Positions 24,928-33,235 of a stretch of DNA of 64,000 bases are shown piece by piece. The position numbers were made by a program, and so were the translations under genes. This DNA comes from Clostridiales bacterium (GTDB lineage Bacteria; Bacillota; Clostridia; Lachnospirales; Lachnospiraceae). Every line of letters begins with the position of its first letter. Positions within the stretch are counted from its first letter, which is position 1. The notes under the pieces were generated by a model. It saw only the letters and a program-made list of their open reading frames with translations, did not search any database and was not told the origin of the DNA. The stretch lies in assembly GCA_021202925.1 (NCBI GenBank), contig JAJQCD010000009.1, forward strand, positions 1 through 64,000, read 5' to 3'.

Positions 24928-26384
24928 TTCAAAAGCTTCAGCATAAGTTTATCCTGATTATGATGACGATTGTCACCATTCTGCTGGCCGCCATTTTTGT
25001 GAGCCTGTATCTGACGTCCAGATTCAACTACGAGCAACAGTGCATCGAGGATCTCCGCACCGCCGCGCGGGTCAACGATTCCCGCCAGTCGGATGCCGGC
25101 AAAGCACAGGAGCCCAGGCAGGACAATACTGACTCTGACCGGGAGCCATCCGCCAGGCCGGAGGACGATCCCCTGCCCGGATCCGATGCTCCGCCTGTGC
25201 CCGGAGAAGCAAGCCGGCAAAGCGAGCGGCTAGATGAACCGGAGCATCCTGCCAACGTGCCGGATGCTCCGGCTGATACACCCGCGCTGCCACAGAACAG
25301 TCCATCCGGCCTCCTGCCAGGCGAAGACGAACGTGCCCTGATGATTGTCGACCGCATGCAGGACGGCAGTCTGAATGTTGTCCGGAATCAGCTGTATCGC
25401 TTCGAGCAGGAGGATGCCGAACAGCTCGTCGCCCTCGCAGACGAAACCGGCACGTCGATGGGTGTTCTCGCCGACCAGCACCTCCGCTACCTGTGGGAAC
25501 CGCGCGGGCCACAACAGGTGACCCGCTATGTCTTCGCGGATACACTGTCCGAAGAAATCTCTCTGCGGGCGCAGATGACCAATTCTGTCATCATCGGTAT
25601 CATCGCCTTCGCCCTCTTTCTCCTCTGTTCCATCCTGCTCGCACGATGGATCACCGCGCCCGTCGAGGATGCCTGGAACCGGCAGCAGCAGTTCGTCGCC
25701 GATGCCTCTCACGAACTCAAAACGCCGTTAACGGTCATCCTGGCCAATGTCAACCTGCTGCAGACATCGCCCCTGGCTCTGGCGCCGGAAAACGCCGTCT
25801 ATGTCGAACACATCCATGCGGAAGCTGACCGCATGAAAGAACTCATAGAAAGCCTGCTCACTCTCGCCAGAAGCGACTCCGGCCATTCCCAGACGGTCTT
25901 CGAACCGCTGGACTTCAGCTACCTGGTGACAAACAGTACCCTGACCTTCGAACCGGTCGCTTTCGAACAGGGCAAGACCATTACCGGCGAAATCGAAAAC
26001 GGCCTTATGGTGATGGGCGACAAAACCAGGCTCCGCCGCCTGATCGACATCCTGTTAGACAACGCGTGTAAATATTCCGATTCCGGAAGCGAGATTCGCG
26101 CGGACCTCACCCGTTGTCCGCCCCGAAAGCATTCTGCTGAGGCCAGAGCCCTCCTCCTCACCGTCACCAGCGAAGGAACGCCGCTTAAAAAAGAAGAAAT
26201 TGACCGCGTTTTCCTGCGCTTTTACCGTGCCGATCCATCCCGCGCCACCACCCCCGGATACGGTCTTGGCCTTCCGATCGCGCAGGCCATTGCCGAAGAA
26301 CATGGCGGCGAAATTCAGGCCTTTTCAGACGGCGTAAATAAAAACACCTTCTGCGTGCAGCTGCCGCTGTACAGAAAAGAATAG
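24924..26384 (+). CDS. Sensor histidine kinase with proline-rich extracellular region
   Basis: 486 residues. Membrane helix 1 at about 9-30; an extracellular region of about 170 residues, of which some 80 are a disordered Pro/Asp/Glu stretch (EDDPLPGSDAPPVPGEASRQ); membrane helix 2 at about 218-240. HisKA follows with the phosphoacceptor in FVADASHELKTPLTVILANV, N box LIDILLDNACKYSD, and G2 box GYGLGLPIAQAIAEEHGG. The G1 box is unusual: SEGTPLKKEEIDRVF where DxGxGI is usual, as in some clostridial kinases. Forms an operon with the response regulator. The signal is unknown; the disordered loop recalls the neighbouring secreted proteins. Confidence 0.95.
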   Translation: MIQKLQHKFILIMMTIVTILLAAIFVSLYLTSRFNYEQQCIEDLRTAARVNDSRQSDAGKAQEPRQDNTDSDREPSARPEDDPLPGSDAPPVPGEASRQSERLDEPEHPANVPDAPADTPALPQNSPSGLLPGEDERALMIVDRMQDGSLNVVRNQLYRFEQEDAEQLVALADETGTSMGVLADQHLRYLWEPRGPQQVTRYVFADTLSEEISLRAQMTNSVIIGIIAFALFLLCSILLARWITAPVEDAWNRQQQFVADASHELKTPLTVILANVNLLQTSPLALAPENAVYVEHIHAEADRMKELIESLLTLARSDSGHSQTVFEPLDFSYLVTNSTLTFEPVAFEQGKTITGEIENGLMVMGDKTRLRRLIDILLDNACKYSDSGSEIRADLTRCPPRKHSAEARALLLTVTSEGTPLKKEEIDRVFLRFYRADPSRATTPGYGLGLPIAQAIAEEHGGEIQAFSDGVNKNTFCVQLPLYRKE

Positions 26385-26443
26385 CTTCTGATACGCCGCC
26401 AGAGAAAAAATCTGAATTCGTAACAACATGGCGCATGACAGAC

Positions 26444-26485
26444 AAAAGGCAGGTTCCCTGACAAAGTCAGAACAACCTGCCTTTT
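26444..26485. terminator. Bidirectional terminator between the kinase and gltX
   Basis: AAAAGGCAGGTT (26444-26455) and AACCTGCCTTTT (26474-26485) form a perfect 12-bp stem with A and T runs on both sides, serving the convergent kinase and gltX genes. Confidence 0.85.
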
Positions 26486-26488
26486 GAT

Positions 26489-27952
26489 TTACTGTTCCAG
26501 ATTCGCCTCCAGTTTTTCCATTCCCCGCCGGATGCGGCTGACTGACTCTTCCCTGCCCAGTACCTCCAGAATCTCCGTCGCTCCCGCCGGAGTCATCACC
26601 TTCCCGGACACAGCGATGCGGATCGGCCACATCACAAAGCCTGTCTTAAACCCTTTCTCCGCACCATATTCCTGCAGTCTCGCGTAAAGCGCATCGTTGC
26701 TGAAATCCTCCTGCGCCTCGAGAATCGGCAGTACCTCGCACAACAGCGCCAGCGATTTTTTGGAATTCGTTTTGCTCTTCTTATTCGTGTAAAGCGCTGC
26801 GTCATACTCTGGCAGTTCCTCAAAGAAATCAATGTGAGCCGCGATATCCGGGAAAATCTCAATCCTCGTCTTCACCATCGCCGCAATCTTTCTCAGATCC
26901 AGGTCTTTCGTGATGACCTTGCGGATGTATGGTTCCGCCATCCGGTAGAAGGTTTCAAAATCCATCGCTTTCAGATATTCGCCGTTCATCCATTTCAGCT
27001 TTGTCATATCGAAAACGGCCGGTGATTTGCTGATATTATGATAATCAAATGCCTCCACCAGCTCCTGCAGCGTATAGATTTCCCGGTTTTCCGCCGGCGA
27101 CCAGCCGAGAAGCGCCACAAAATTGACCACTGCCTCTGCCACAAATCCCTGCTCCAGCAGATCTTCAAACGAAGAATGTCCGCTTCTCTTGGACAGCTTT
27201 TTGTGATTCTCATCGGTGATCAGCGGGCAGTGTACATAGACCGGAATCTTCCATCCAAACGCTTCATACAGACGATTGTATTTCGGCGCGGAGGACAGAT
27301 ATTCATTGCCCCGGACCACATGCGTAATCCCCATCAGATGATCATCCACCACGTTTGCAAAATTGTAAGTCGGATAACCGTCCGTCTTGATCAGCACCAT
27401 ATCGTCCAGTTCATCATTGTTCACCGTGATATCACCGTAAATATCATCCTGAAAGGTGGTCGTCCCCTCCGTTGGATTGTTCTGACGGATGACATACGGC
27501 ATTCCCGCAGCGAGATTCGCCTCGACTTCCTCCTTTGACAGGCCCAGGCAATGCTTGTCGTAAGTCATGATCTCCTCGCCATTCACCACCCGGCGCAGAG
27601 AATTCAGCCGCTCCTGCGTACAGAAGCAGTAGTATGCCTCCCCTTTGTCCACCAGTTCCTGCGCGTATTTCAGGTAAATTCCTTCCTTCTGGCGCTCACT
27701 CTGGACATACGGGCCGCAGCCGCCATCCTTATCCGGACCCTCATCGTGAATCAGGCCGGTATCCGCAAGGGTCTGATAAATGATCTCCGTCGCCCCTTCC
27801 ATATAACGCTCCTGATCGGTGTCCTCGATTCGCAGGAGAAAATCTCCTCCCTCATGCTTCGCAATCAGATACGCGTAAAGCGCCGTCCGCAAATTGCCCA
27901 CATGCATCCGGCCGGTCGGGCTCGGAGCGTATCTGGTTCTGATCTTTTCCAT
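26489..27952 (-). CDS. gltX: Glutamyl-tRNA synthetase
   Basis: 487 residues, class I synthetase. It begins [21 protein letters not shown], where HVGN is the HIGH motif; [12 protein letters not shown] follows, and the KMSKS loop is [13 protein letters not shown]. The C-terminal helical anticodon-binding part ends [19 protein letters not shown]. Length is typical of bacterial GluRS. Charges tRNA-Glu with glutamate in the cytoplasm; in Firmicutes it may also charge tRNA-Gln. Transcribed after the M18 peptidase gene, 27 bases away. Confidence 0.97.
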   Translation of the reverse strand: MEKIRTRYAPSPTGRMHVGNLRTALYAYLIAKHEGGDFLLRIEDTDQERYMEGATEIIYQTLADTGLIHDEGPDKDGGCGPYVQSERQKEGIYLKYAQELVDKGEAYYCFCTQERLNSLRRVVNGEEIMTYDKHCLGLSKEEVEANLAAGMPYVIRQNNPTEGTTTFQDDIYGDITVNNDELDDMVLIKTDGYPTYNFANVVDDHLMGITHVVRGNEYLSSAPKYNRLYEAFGWKIPVYVHCPLITDENHKKLSKRSGHSSFEDLLEQGFVAEAVVNFVALLGWSPAENREIYTLQELVEAFDYHNISKSPAVFDMTKLKWMNGEYLKAMDFETFYRMAEPYIRKVITKDLDLRKIAAMVKTRIEIFPDIAAHIDFFEELPEYDAALYTNKKSKTNSKKSLALLCEVLPILEAQEDFSNDALYARLQEYGAEKGFKTGFVMWPIRIAVSGKVMTPAGATEILEVLGREESVSRIRRGMEKLEANLEQ

Positions 27953-27979
27953 CTCGTTTAAGCTCCTTTTTTGTTCGTC

Positions 27980-29302
27980 TTAATACAATCGGTAATTTCC
28001 GTCTCCCATCGCCTGAATCGAAGACGAAAAGAACTCTCTCGCCGCCTGAATCAGATATCCGGTATCCCGGCTTCCGGCTGTCTCATAGCAGGAATGCATC
28101 GCCAGCTGCGCCAGGCCGATATCCACGCAGTTCAGCGATACCTGACGGGTGGAAATGTTGCCTAACGTCGATCCCCCTTCCATATCCGAGCGGTTGTGGA
28201 AGGTCTGGTAAGGAACGCCCGCACGCGTACAGATTTCCCGGAAAATCGCCCCCGAAACCGCGTCCGTCGTATACTTCTGATTCGCGCTGTACTTGATTAC
28301 AATCCCGCCATTCATATACGGACGGTTCGTCGGATCTGCCTTCTCTGCATAATTCGGATGAAAGCTGTGCGCATTGTCCGCCGACACCATGAAACTCGAA
28401 GCAACTGCCTTCCGGTATGCTTCCCCGTCGCGTCCCAGCCCGGCGTTGATCCGCTCCAGCACATCCCGCAGGAAGGTCGAAGCCGCACCCTGCTTCGTCT
28501 GGCTGCCCACCTCCTCGTTATCCAGGACACAGTGAACCGCCACACTGTCCTTCGGCGTCGCGGCAAGAAGACCATTCAGCGAAGAAAACGCACATTGCAG
28601 ATCGTCCAGGTGCGGCGCCGCGATAAACTCTCCGTTCATTCCATATACCGTTCCCTTCATCCGGTTATACAGGAACAGATCCATATCCAGAATATCCTCT
28701 GCGGCCACGCCCGCCTCTCCGGCAATCAGCCGGCTCAGCGCATCCTTCGCCGTCTCCGCACCGCCCTCGCCCAGAAGCGGAAGCAGATCCTTCTGCGCAT
28801 TGTATGCATACCCGTCATTTACCTGACGGTTCATGTGAATCGCCAGATTCGGAATCATCATCAGATCCCGGTCTACATTCACCAGCTGCGAACGCACGCC
28901 CTCCGGCGTCCGCAGCACGATCCGCCCCGCCACCGAAAGCGGCCGGTCGAGCCAGGGCGCGCAGAGCATCCCGCCATACTTCTCCACATTCAGCTTCAGA
29001 TACCGCTTCTCCACCTCGATTTCCGCGTTCGTCTTCACCCGAAACGCAGGAGAATCGCTGTGGCTCGCCATCACCTGAAAGCCCACAAAATCACGCTTCG
29101 GAATGAAAAAGGCGATCAGCGCCGACTCATTGCGTGTGACATAATATCCCTGCCCGGCCTGAAGGCGCCAGCTTTCCCCCTCGAACAGCTTTGTGTAGCC
29201 TGCCCGTTCCAGTCTGTCCTGCATATTTGCCGACGCATGAAACGCCGTCGGACTCGCATCCAGGAAACTCAGCAGTTCCCTGTTGATTTCATCAAAATTC
29301 AT
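27980..29302 (-). CDS. M18 family aminopeptidase
   Basis: 440 residues from ATG 29302 (GAGGATGG upstream; the longer frame to 29458 would run into the upstream gene). M18 landmarks: FQVMASHSDSPAFRVK with the metal-binding His and Asp, YGGMLCAPWLDRPLSVAGRI, CVLDNEEVGSQTKQGA with the catalytic Glu pair, SADNAHSFHPNY, and near the end the His in LAQLAMHSCYE. It removes N-terminal residues from peptides, usually acidic or neutral ones, using two metal ions in a dodecameric cytoplasmic enzyme. Sits between gltX and an acyltransferase gene on the same strand. Confidence 0.95.
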   Translation of the reverse strand: MNFDEINRELLSFLDASPTAFHASANMQDRLERAGYTKLFEGESWRLQAGQGYYVTRNESALIAFFIPKRDFVGFQVMASHSDSPAFRVKTNAEIEVEKRYLKLNVEKYGGMLCAPWLDRPLSVAGRIVLRTPEGVRSQLVNVDRDLMMIPNLAIHMNRQVNDGYAYNAQKDLLPLLGEGGAETAKDALSRLIAGEAGVAAEDILDMDLFLYNRMKGTVYGMNGEFIAAPHLDDLQCAFSSLNGLLAATPKDSVAVHCVLDNEEVGSQTKQGAASTFLRDVLERINAGLGRDGEAYRKAVASSFMVSADNAHSFHPNYAEKADPTNRPYMNGGIVIKYSANQKYTTDAVSGAIFREICTRAGVPYQTFHNRSDMEGGSTLGNISTRQVSLNCVDIGLAQLAMHSCYETAGSRDTGYLIQAAREFFSSSIQAMGDGNYRLY

Positions 29303-29388
29303 TTTTCCATCCTCATCTTTTTTCTGCTTTTCCTGGTCTGCGGTCTCCAGTATAGCATATTCGTTTTCATTTTTCCACCCGCAGCCAT

Positions 29389-30459
29389 TCAATTTCGTCC
29401 ACCGTTCAGAAGCCTCCAGAGGAGTGGAACCCGGCGCTTCAGAATTCGCGCCAGACATGTGCTGACTGCCAATGCCAGAAACGGCATCAGCAGATACAAC
29501 GCAAACGGCTCCCAGCCCGTCGCCGGAATCAGCCTGGCGCCGGCCTTATTGATCAGGCGGACAATCGCAAAATGAACCGCATACAGGAAGAAATTGTTCC
29601 TCATAAAATCCCGCGTCCTGGGCAGCCGTTCCCCCGGCACCGCCAGCCATAACCCACTCACGGCCAGCACGCGGCACGACACAAAACCTGGCACATACGC
29701 GAAACGCAGTCCGCACCAGTATGTGAGCACTGCCAGAAGAAGCATCGCCGCTCCGATCATCCCGCTCCCCCGGCTTCCCGCCTGCTCCGCAACCGGTATC
29801 CCGCCACGTTTCTCCCGGGCAGCCCCTCCGCCAAGCGCGACCGCAGCCGCCGTCGCGTAATACACCAGCGCATCCTCATTGAGAAGCGGCAGATTTACGT
29901 TCATCAACACCAGGCACCAGGCCACGAACAGAAACAGCCACCGACTCCAGCACCGCTTCAGCACCGGATACAGAAGCGGCGCCAGCAAAATCAGCAAAAT
30001 CAGCTGATACAGATACCAGAAGACATAATTGTAAGTATAATGAAGCACTGCATCCACCGCTGACTCGACGGTAAACGGAATCGTCCCCTTCCCGACCACA
30101 TCACGAACCCAGGGCAGCCGGCTCGCAACCACATATCCCAGATAATACAGAAAATTCCACAGAATATAAGGAACGAGTACGCTTCGAATCCGGCGTCTCC
30201 ATTTGCCCGCAAGCGTATCCCGCCATTCCTCTCCCGATCCAAAATTCCGATAAAACAGATATCCGGATATCATGAAAAATCCCGGCACCGCGACCTGCCC
30301 CAGCAGATCGCCGATCGCGTGCTCTGCCCGGTATACCTGTTCCATCCCCTCTGTCATGCCCAGAAACAGCTGCGCATTATACGAATGCTGCCAGATCACC
30401 AGGAGACTGAACGCAAACGAAAACCAGGTCACCTTGTTGCGAAACTGCTTCTCATTCAC
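29389..30459 (-). CDS. Acyltransferase 3 family membrane protein
   Basis: 356 residues, about 10 membrane segments, starting at GTG 30459 with GGGAGG upstream. The family shows WFSFAFSLLVIWQHSYNAQLF with the catalytic His of the first helix, then VPGFFMISGYLFYRNF and RIRSVLVPYILWNFLYYLGY. Acyltransferase_3 proteins (PF01757) move acyl groups to carbohydrates or cell envelope polymers. Nothing nearby names the acceptor. Lies 86 bases upstream of the aminopeptidase start on the same strand. Confidence 0.9.
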   Translation of the reverse strand: MNEKQFRNKVTWFSFAFSLLVIWQHSYNAQLFLGMTEGMEQVYRAEHAIGDLLGQVAVPGFFMISGYLFYRNFGSGEEWRDTLAGKWRRRIRSVLVPYILWNFLYYLGYVVASRLPWVRDVVGKGTIPFTVESAVDAVLHYTYNYVFWYLYQLILLILLAPLLYPVLKRCWSRWLFLFVAWCLVLMNVNLPLLNEDALVYYATAAAVALGGGAAREKRGGIPVAEQAGSRGSGMIGAAMLLLAVLTYWCGLRFAYVPGFVSCRVLAVSGLWLAVPGERLPRTRDFMRNNFFLYAVHFAIVRLINKAGARLIPATGWEPFALYLLMPFLALAVSTCLARILKRRVPLLWRLLNGGRN

Positions 30460-30540
30460 CGTCTGGTCCCCCTCCCTGTTCCCGATTATGCCATGATCGG
30501 TTTTCTTCCATTCCGGGCAATGACGTCAATGCGTTCAACG

Positions 30541-31242
30541 TCACAGCAGGAAATCCCAGGAGAACATATTTTCACTGCCCTGCTCCTTCATCAGCCAGTC
30601 AAGTGTCTTCATATAATGTTCCGATATCGCCCTGCAAATGACATGAGTCTCTCCGGTATAGCAGGCATCCATGATCTCCTTATGGAGCAGATGCTGACGT
30701 GACGCCACAACCCCTCTGTCCAGATCCTGACCGTACCCGGTCAGGATATTCCCATAACTCAGCTGATTCCAGGCATGATACAGCCGGGGCATGTTTACCA
30801 TACGCACCAGTTCTCCGTGAAATTCGTTGTCGCATAAAAATACCGCTTCATAATGCTCTGCGTCGAGTCCTTTCATGCGTTCCAGGACCGTTTCCATGCG
30901 CCCGATCGTTTCCGCAGGCACCTTCCCGTCCAACAGTTTTACCGCCATCGTCTCATAACCGGTTTTCATGAGATAGATTTCGTAAGTGTCCTCTATGGTG
31001 ATCGTTTTCACAGAACATCCCACATTTCTTGTATACTCGATCAGCCCCTCATTCTCCAGCTGGCGCAACGCCTCCCGAATCGGTCCCCGGCTTGCCTCAA
31101 ATTCCTTTGCCATCTCCGCCTCGATGATCCGATCACCCGGCTTCAGCTCCTGACTGATGATTTTCATGCGTATGGCGTCCGTAACATTCTCCCGCAGTGT
31201 GCGATATCCAGTCTTTCCCATCATTTCCCTCTGTCCTGACAA
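30541..31242 (-). CDS. GntR-family transcriptional regulator, FCD type
   Basis: About 233 residues. N-terminal winged helix TLRENVTDAIRMKIISQELKPGDRIIEAEMAKEFEASRGPIREALRQLENEGLIEY is classic GntR. The C-terminal all-helical FCD domain has the metal-binding Asp and His residues in CDNEFHGELV and HLLHKEIMDAC. Start is TTG 31242 or ATG 31224/31221. It lies next to the APC permease and close to the ior operon. A palindrome ATTGT-TG-ACAAT between those two (33021-33044) is the kind of site such regulators bind, so it probably controls both. Confidence 0.93.
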   Translation of the reverse strand: MSGQREMMGKTGYRTLRENVTDAIRMKIISQELKPGDRIIEAEMAKEFEASRGPIREALRQLENEGLIEYTRNVGCSVKTITIEDTYEIYLMKTGYETMAVKLLDGKVPAETIGRMETVLERMKGLDAEHYEAVFLCDNEFHGELVRMVNMPRLYHAWNQLSYGNILTGYGQDLDRGVVASRQHLLHKEIMDACYTGETHVICRAISEHYMKTLDWLMKEQGSENMFSWDFLL

Positions 31243-31296
31243 ACATCCCTCATATGGGATCTCACCTCATCTTCCGCCATCTGAATCCTTACGAAG

Positions 31297-31440
31297 ATAT
31301 TGGCAGCGGTTCCGGACGTCGTCTTCCCACGCAACCCGAATCGCTGCCAATATTATATCATGAACTTCGTTCATGATCGACATTCGCCGTTCGCCGCGAG
31401 TGAGCAAGCTCCCTCGGGCTCACTTGCGCTCATTATATCA
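31297..31440. repeat. Cluster of inverted repeats between the regulator and the APC permease
   Basis: ATATTGGCAGCG (31297-31308) pairs with CGCTGCCAATAT (31342-31353). ATCATGAAC-TTC-GTTCATGAT (31357-31377) is a perfect palindrome. A GAGTGAGC/GCTCACTT pair follows at about 31398-31428, and TTATATCAT occurs on both sides. No coding potential. It could be terminator and operator sequence, or a small non-coding element. Confidence 0.6.
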
Positions 31441-31460
31441 TAAAGGTAACCCGAGGTAAA

Positions 31461-32909
31461 TTATCCGGACACTTTTTTTCTTTCATTTTCTGCCAGCTTC
31501 GGCATGATCAGCCCCAGAGCAGTCAGCACAATCGGCGTAATGACATTCAGGGCGAAAGTGAACAGATCGCTGCTGTACATTCCCATGATACAGCAGACCG
31601 CGGTGATCAGAAAACACCAGCCACCAAAGAACTTCGCCGTCTTCTGACTCCTGACAAAACGATATTCCGCCGGGAAACGATTCAACGACTTTCTGAGCGC
31701 CAGATAAGCGACGAAAACCCACAGATACCGCAGCGGCATACACACGGAATTCAGCTTCGTCAGCTGCTGCAGCACCGCGGCAGCGCCCGGAACAAATGAC
31801 TGGATCAGGATGATTGCGCCCGACAGAACCATCACCAGAAGAATCCCGTTGCTGTATGCCCCATATTCGTTTTTCCGGCGCAGTTTCGAAGGAATGAAAT
31901 CCTTTGTCTTCTCGTTATCCAGAAGCATGCGAAGCGGAGCGTCAATACTCAGAATCAAAACGGCAAACTGGCTGATCATATTGCAGATCGCGTAAACGAT
32001 CAGGAACAGATCTCCTACATGATAGTACTCTCCGATTTTCTGAAACGCCCAGTAGGATCCGTTTGCCGCATAAGAGTTAAACGATTCCCGGCTCTCGTTG
32101 ATCACTGCCGGATCAAACATCCGCCCCATGGCAATGCTGCCGAGCATGGCGCATCCCAGCACCATCACCGCCATGGCAATGATTCCCTTTGGAAAATTCC
32201 GGCTCGGTTCCTCCATCTTATTGACATACGGCGAAACCTTCTCGCATCCTCCTACGGCAAACACCAGAATCGAAAGCGAGGTAAAATATCCGAGATTGAA
32301 ATTCGGAATCAGGTTTTTCAGACTCAAATCCATTGTCACATATTCGGCGTCCGGATTGACGGCCGGTGCGGCGAGCATCATCAGAATATACAAAAATGAC
32401 ATCACGAACATGCTTGTTCCCGCCACTGTAAGAATCTTCTTCAGCGGATTAATCCCCCGGCTGGCAATCAGACAGCCAATCAGAAACACAGCCAGCGTCC
32501 CCAGCTGTATGTACAGCGTCGGAAAAGAATCATACGTCTCCGCATTGCGGAATACCGTCCAGCTTAACGCCTTTAAAAATCCGCTTCCCTTACTCGCAAT
32601 ATAGGTAATGTGACACGCCCAGTAGGTCCAGCCCGCATAATACGCAAGCTTCGGGCCGGTTGTCTCATAGATCCATGCATTCACACCGCTTCCGCTGTTC
32701 TTAAACGCAGAGCCAAGTTCTCCTACCATCAGGGCATACGGAATAAAATACAGCGCAAACATCAGAATCCAGCTGAATATAACCTGAATTCCATTAAAAT
32801 AGACATACCCGTTCACCACATTGCCGAACCCCCACACAGTGGAAAACGCCATGAAGGCAAGACCATACCATTTGATCTTTTCCGCCTTCGAGTTCCTTTC
32901 TTCTGACAT
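31461..32909 (-). CDS. APC superfamily amino acid permease
   Basis: 482 residues and about 12 membrane segments. It begins KIKWYGLAFMAFSTVWGFGNVVNGYVYFNG, resembling the glutamate:GABA-antiporter-like branch, then ALMVGELGSAFKNSGSGVNAWIYETTG. AAGGAGGAGGA precedes the ATG. Divergent from the iorAB operon with a shared control region, so aromatic amino acids are plausible substrates; the sequence itself does not fix specificity. Confidence 0.93.
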   Translation of the reverse strand: MSEERNSKAEKIKWYGLAFMAFSTVWGFGNVVNGYVYFNGIQVIFSWILMFALYFIPYALMVGELGSAFKNSGSGVNAWIYETTGPKLAYYAGWTYWACHITYIASKGSGFLKALSWTVFRNAETYDSFPTLYIQLGTLAVFLIGCLIASRGINPLKKILTVAGTSMFVMSFLYILMMLAAPAVNPDAEYVTMDLSLKNLIPNFNLGYFTSLSILVFAVGGCEKVSPYVNKMEEPSRNFPKGIIAMAVMVLGCAMLGSIAMGRMFDPAVINESRESFNSYAANGSYWAFQKIGEYYHVGDLFLIVYAICNMISQFAVLILSIDAPLRMLLDNEKTKDFIPSKLRRKNEYGAYSNGILLVMVLSGAIILIQSFVPGAAAVLQQLTKLNSVCMPLRYLWVFVAYLALRKSLNRFPAEYRFVRSQKTAKFFGGWCFLITAVCCIMGMYSSDLFTFALNVITPIVLTALGLIMPKLAENERKKVSG

Positions 32910-32991
32910 GCTTTTCGTCCTCCTCCTTCATTTTTCAGCCAGATTGTCAGATATTCTCTGCACGATTTTCCATGGCTGTCCTGTCTTCCTC

Positions 32992-33044
32992 ATTTTAAAT
33001 CATTTTTCGTCGAATGTAAATTGTAAATTGTTGACAATCTACAA
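32992..33044 (-). promoter_or_regulatory. Permease promoter with adjacent palindromic operator
   Basis: On the minus strand TTTACA (33020-33015) and TAAAAT (32997-32992) are 17 bases apart. Touching the -35 is the palindrome TTGTAAATTGT-TG-ACAATCTACAA (33021-33044; 11-base arms, one mismatch), a size and core typical of FCD-type GntR operators. The remaining bases to 33235 hold only the divergent ior promoter. Confidence 0.6.
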
Positions 33045-33138
33045 TTTGTTGGCCAAAAAACACCCGGTTTTCTCTCTGTTTCCATACCCCACCTGTCCGT
33101 TTTGTCTGCAATCCGCTTACATTTTATCCAAACCCGGA

Positions 33139-33167
33139 TTGAAAAAACAGTTTGAATATGTCATAAT
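33139..33167 (+). promoter_or_regulatory. Promoter of the iorAB-CoA ligase operon
   Basis: TTGAAA (33139-33144) and CATAAT (33162-33167) with 17-base spacing, about 70 bases before the iorA ATG. Confidence 0.6.
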
Positions 33168-33235
33168 AAAGTATCTGATTGCGGAACGATTGCAGATACA
33201 GGATTGTTGTTACAAACAGGAAGGAAGTACAGGAT

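Noticed and set aside
28196-29575. 459-residue plus-strand ORF
   Set aside because: Antisense to the M18 aminopeptidase and the acyltransferase end; Arg/His/Ile-rich shadow with no recognisable motif.
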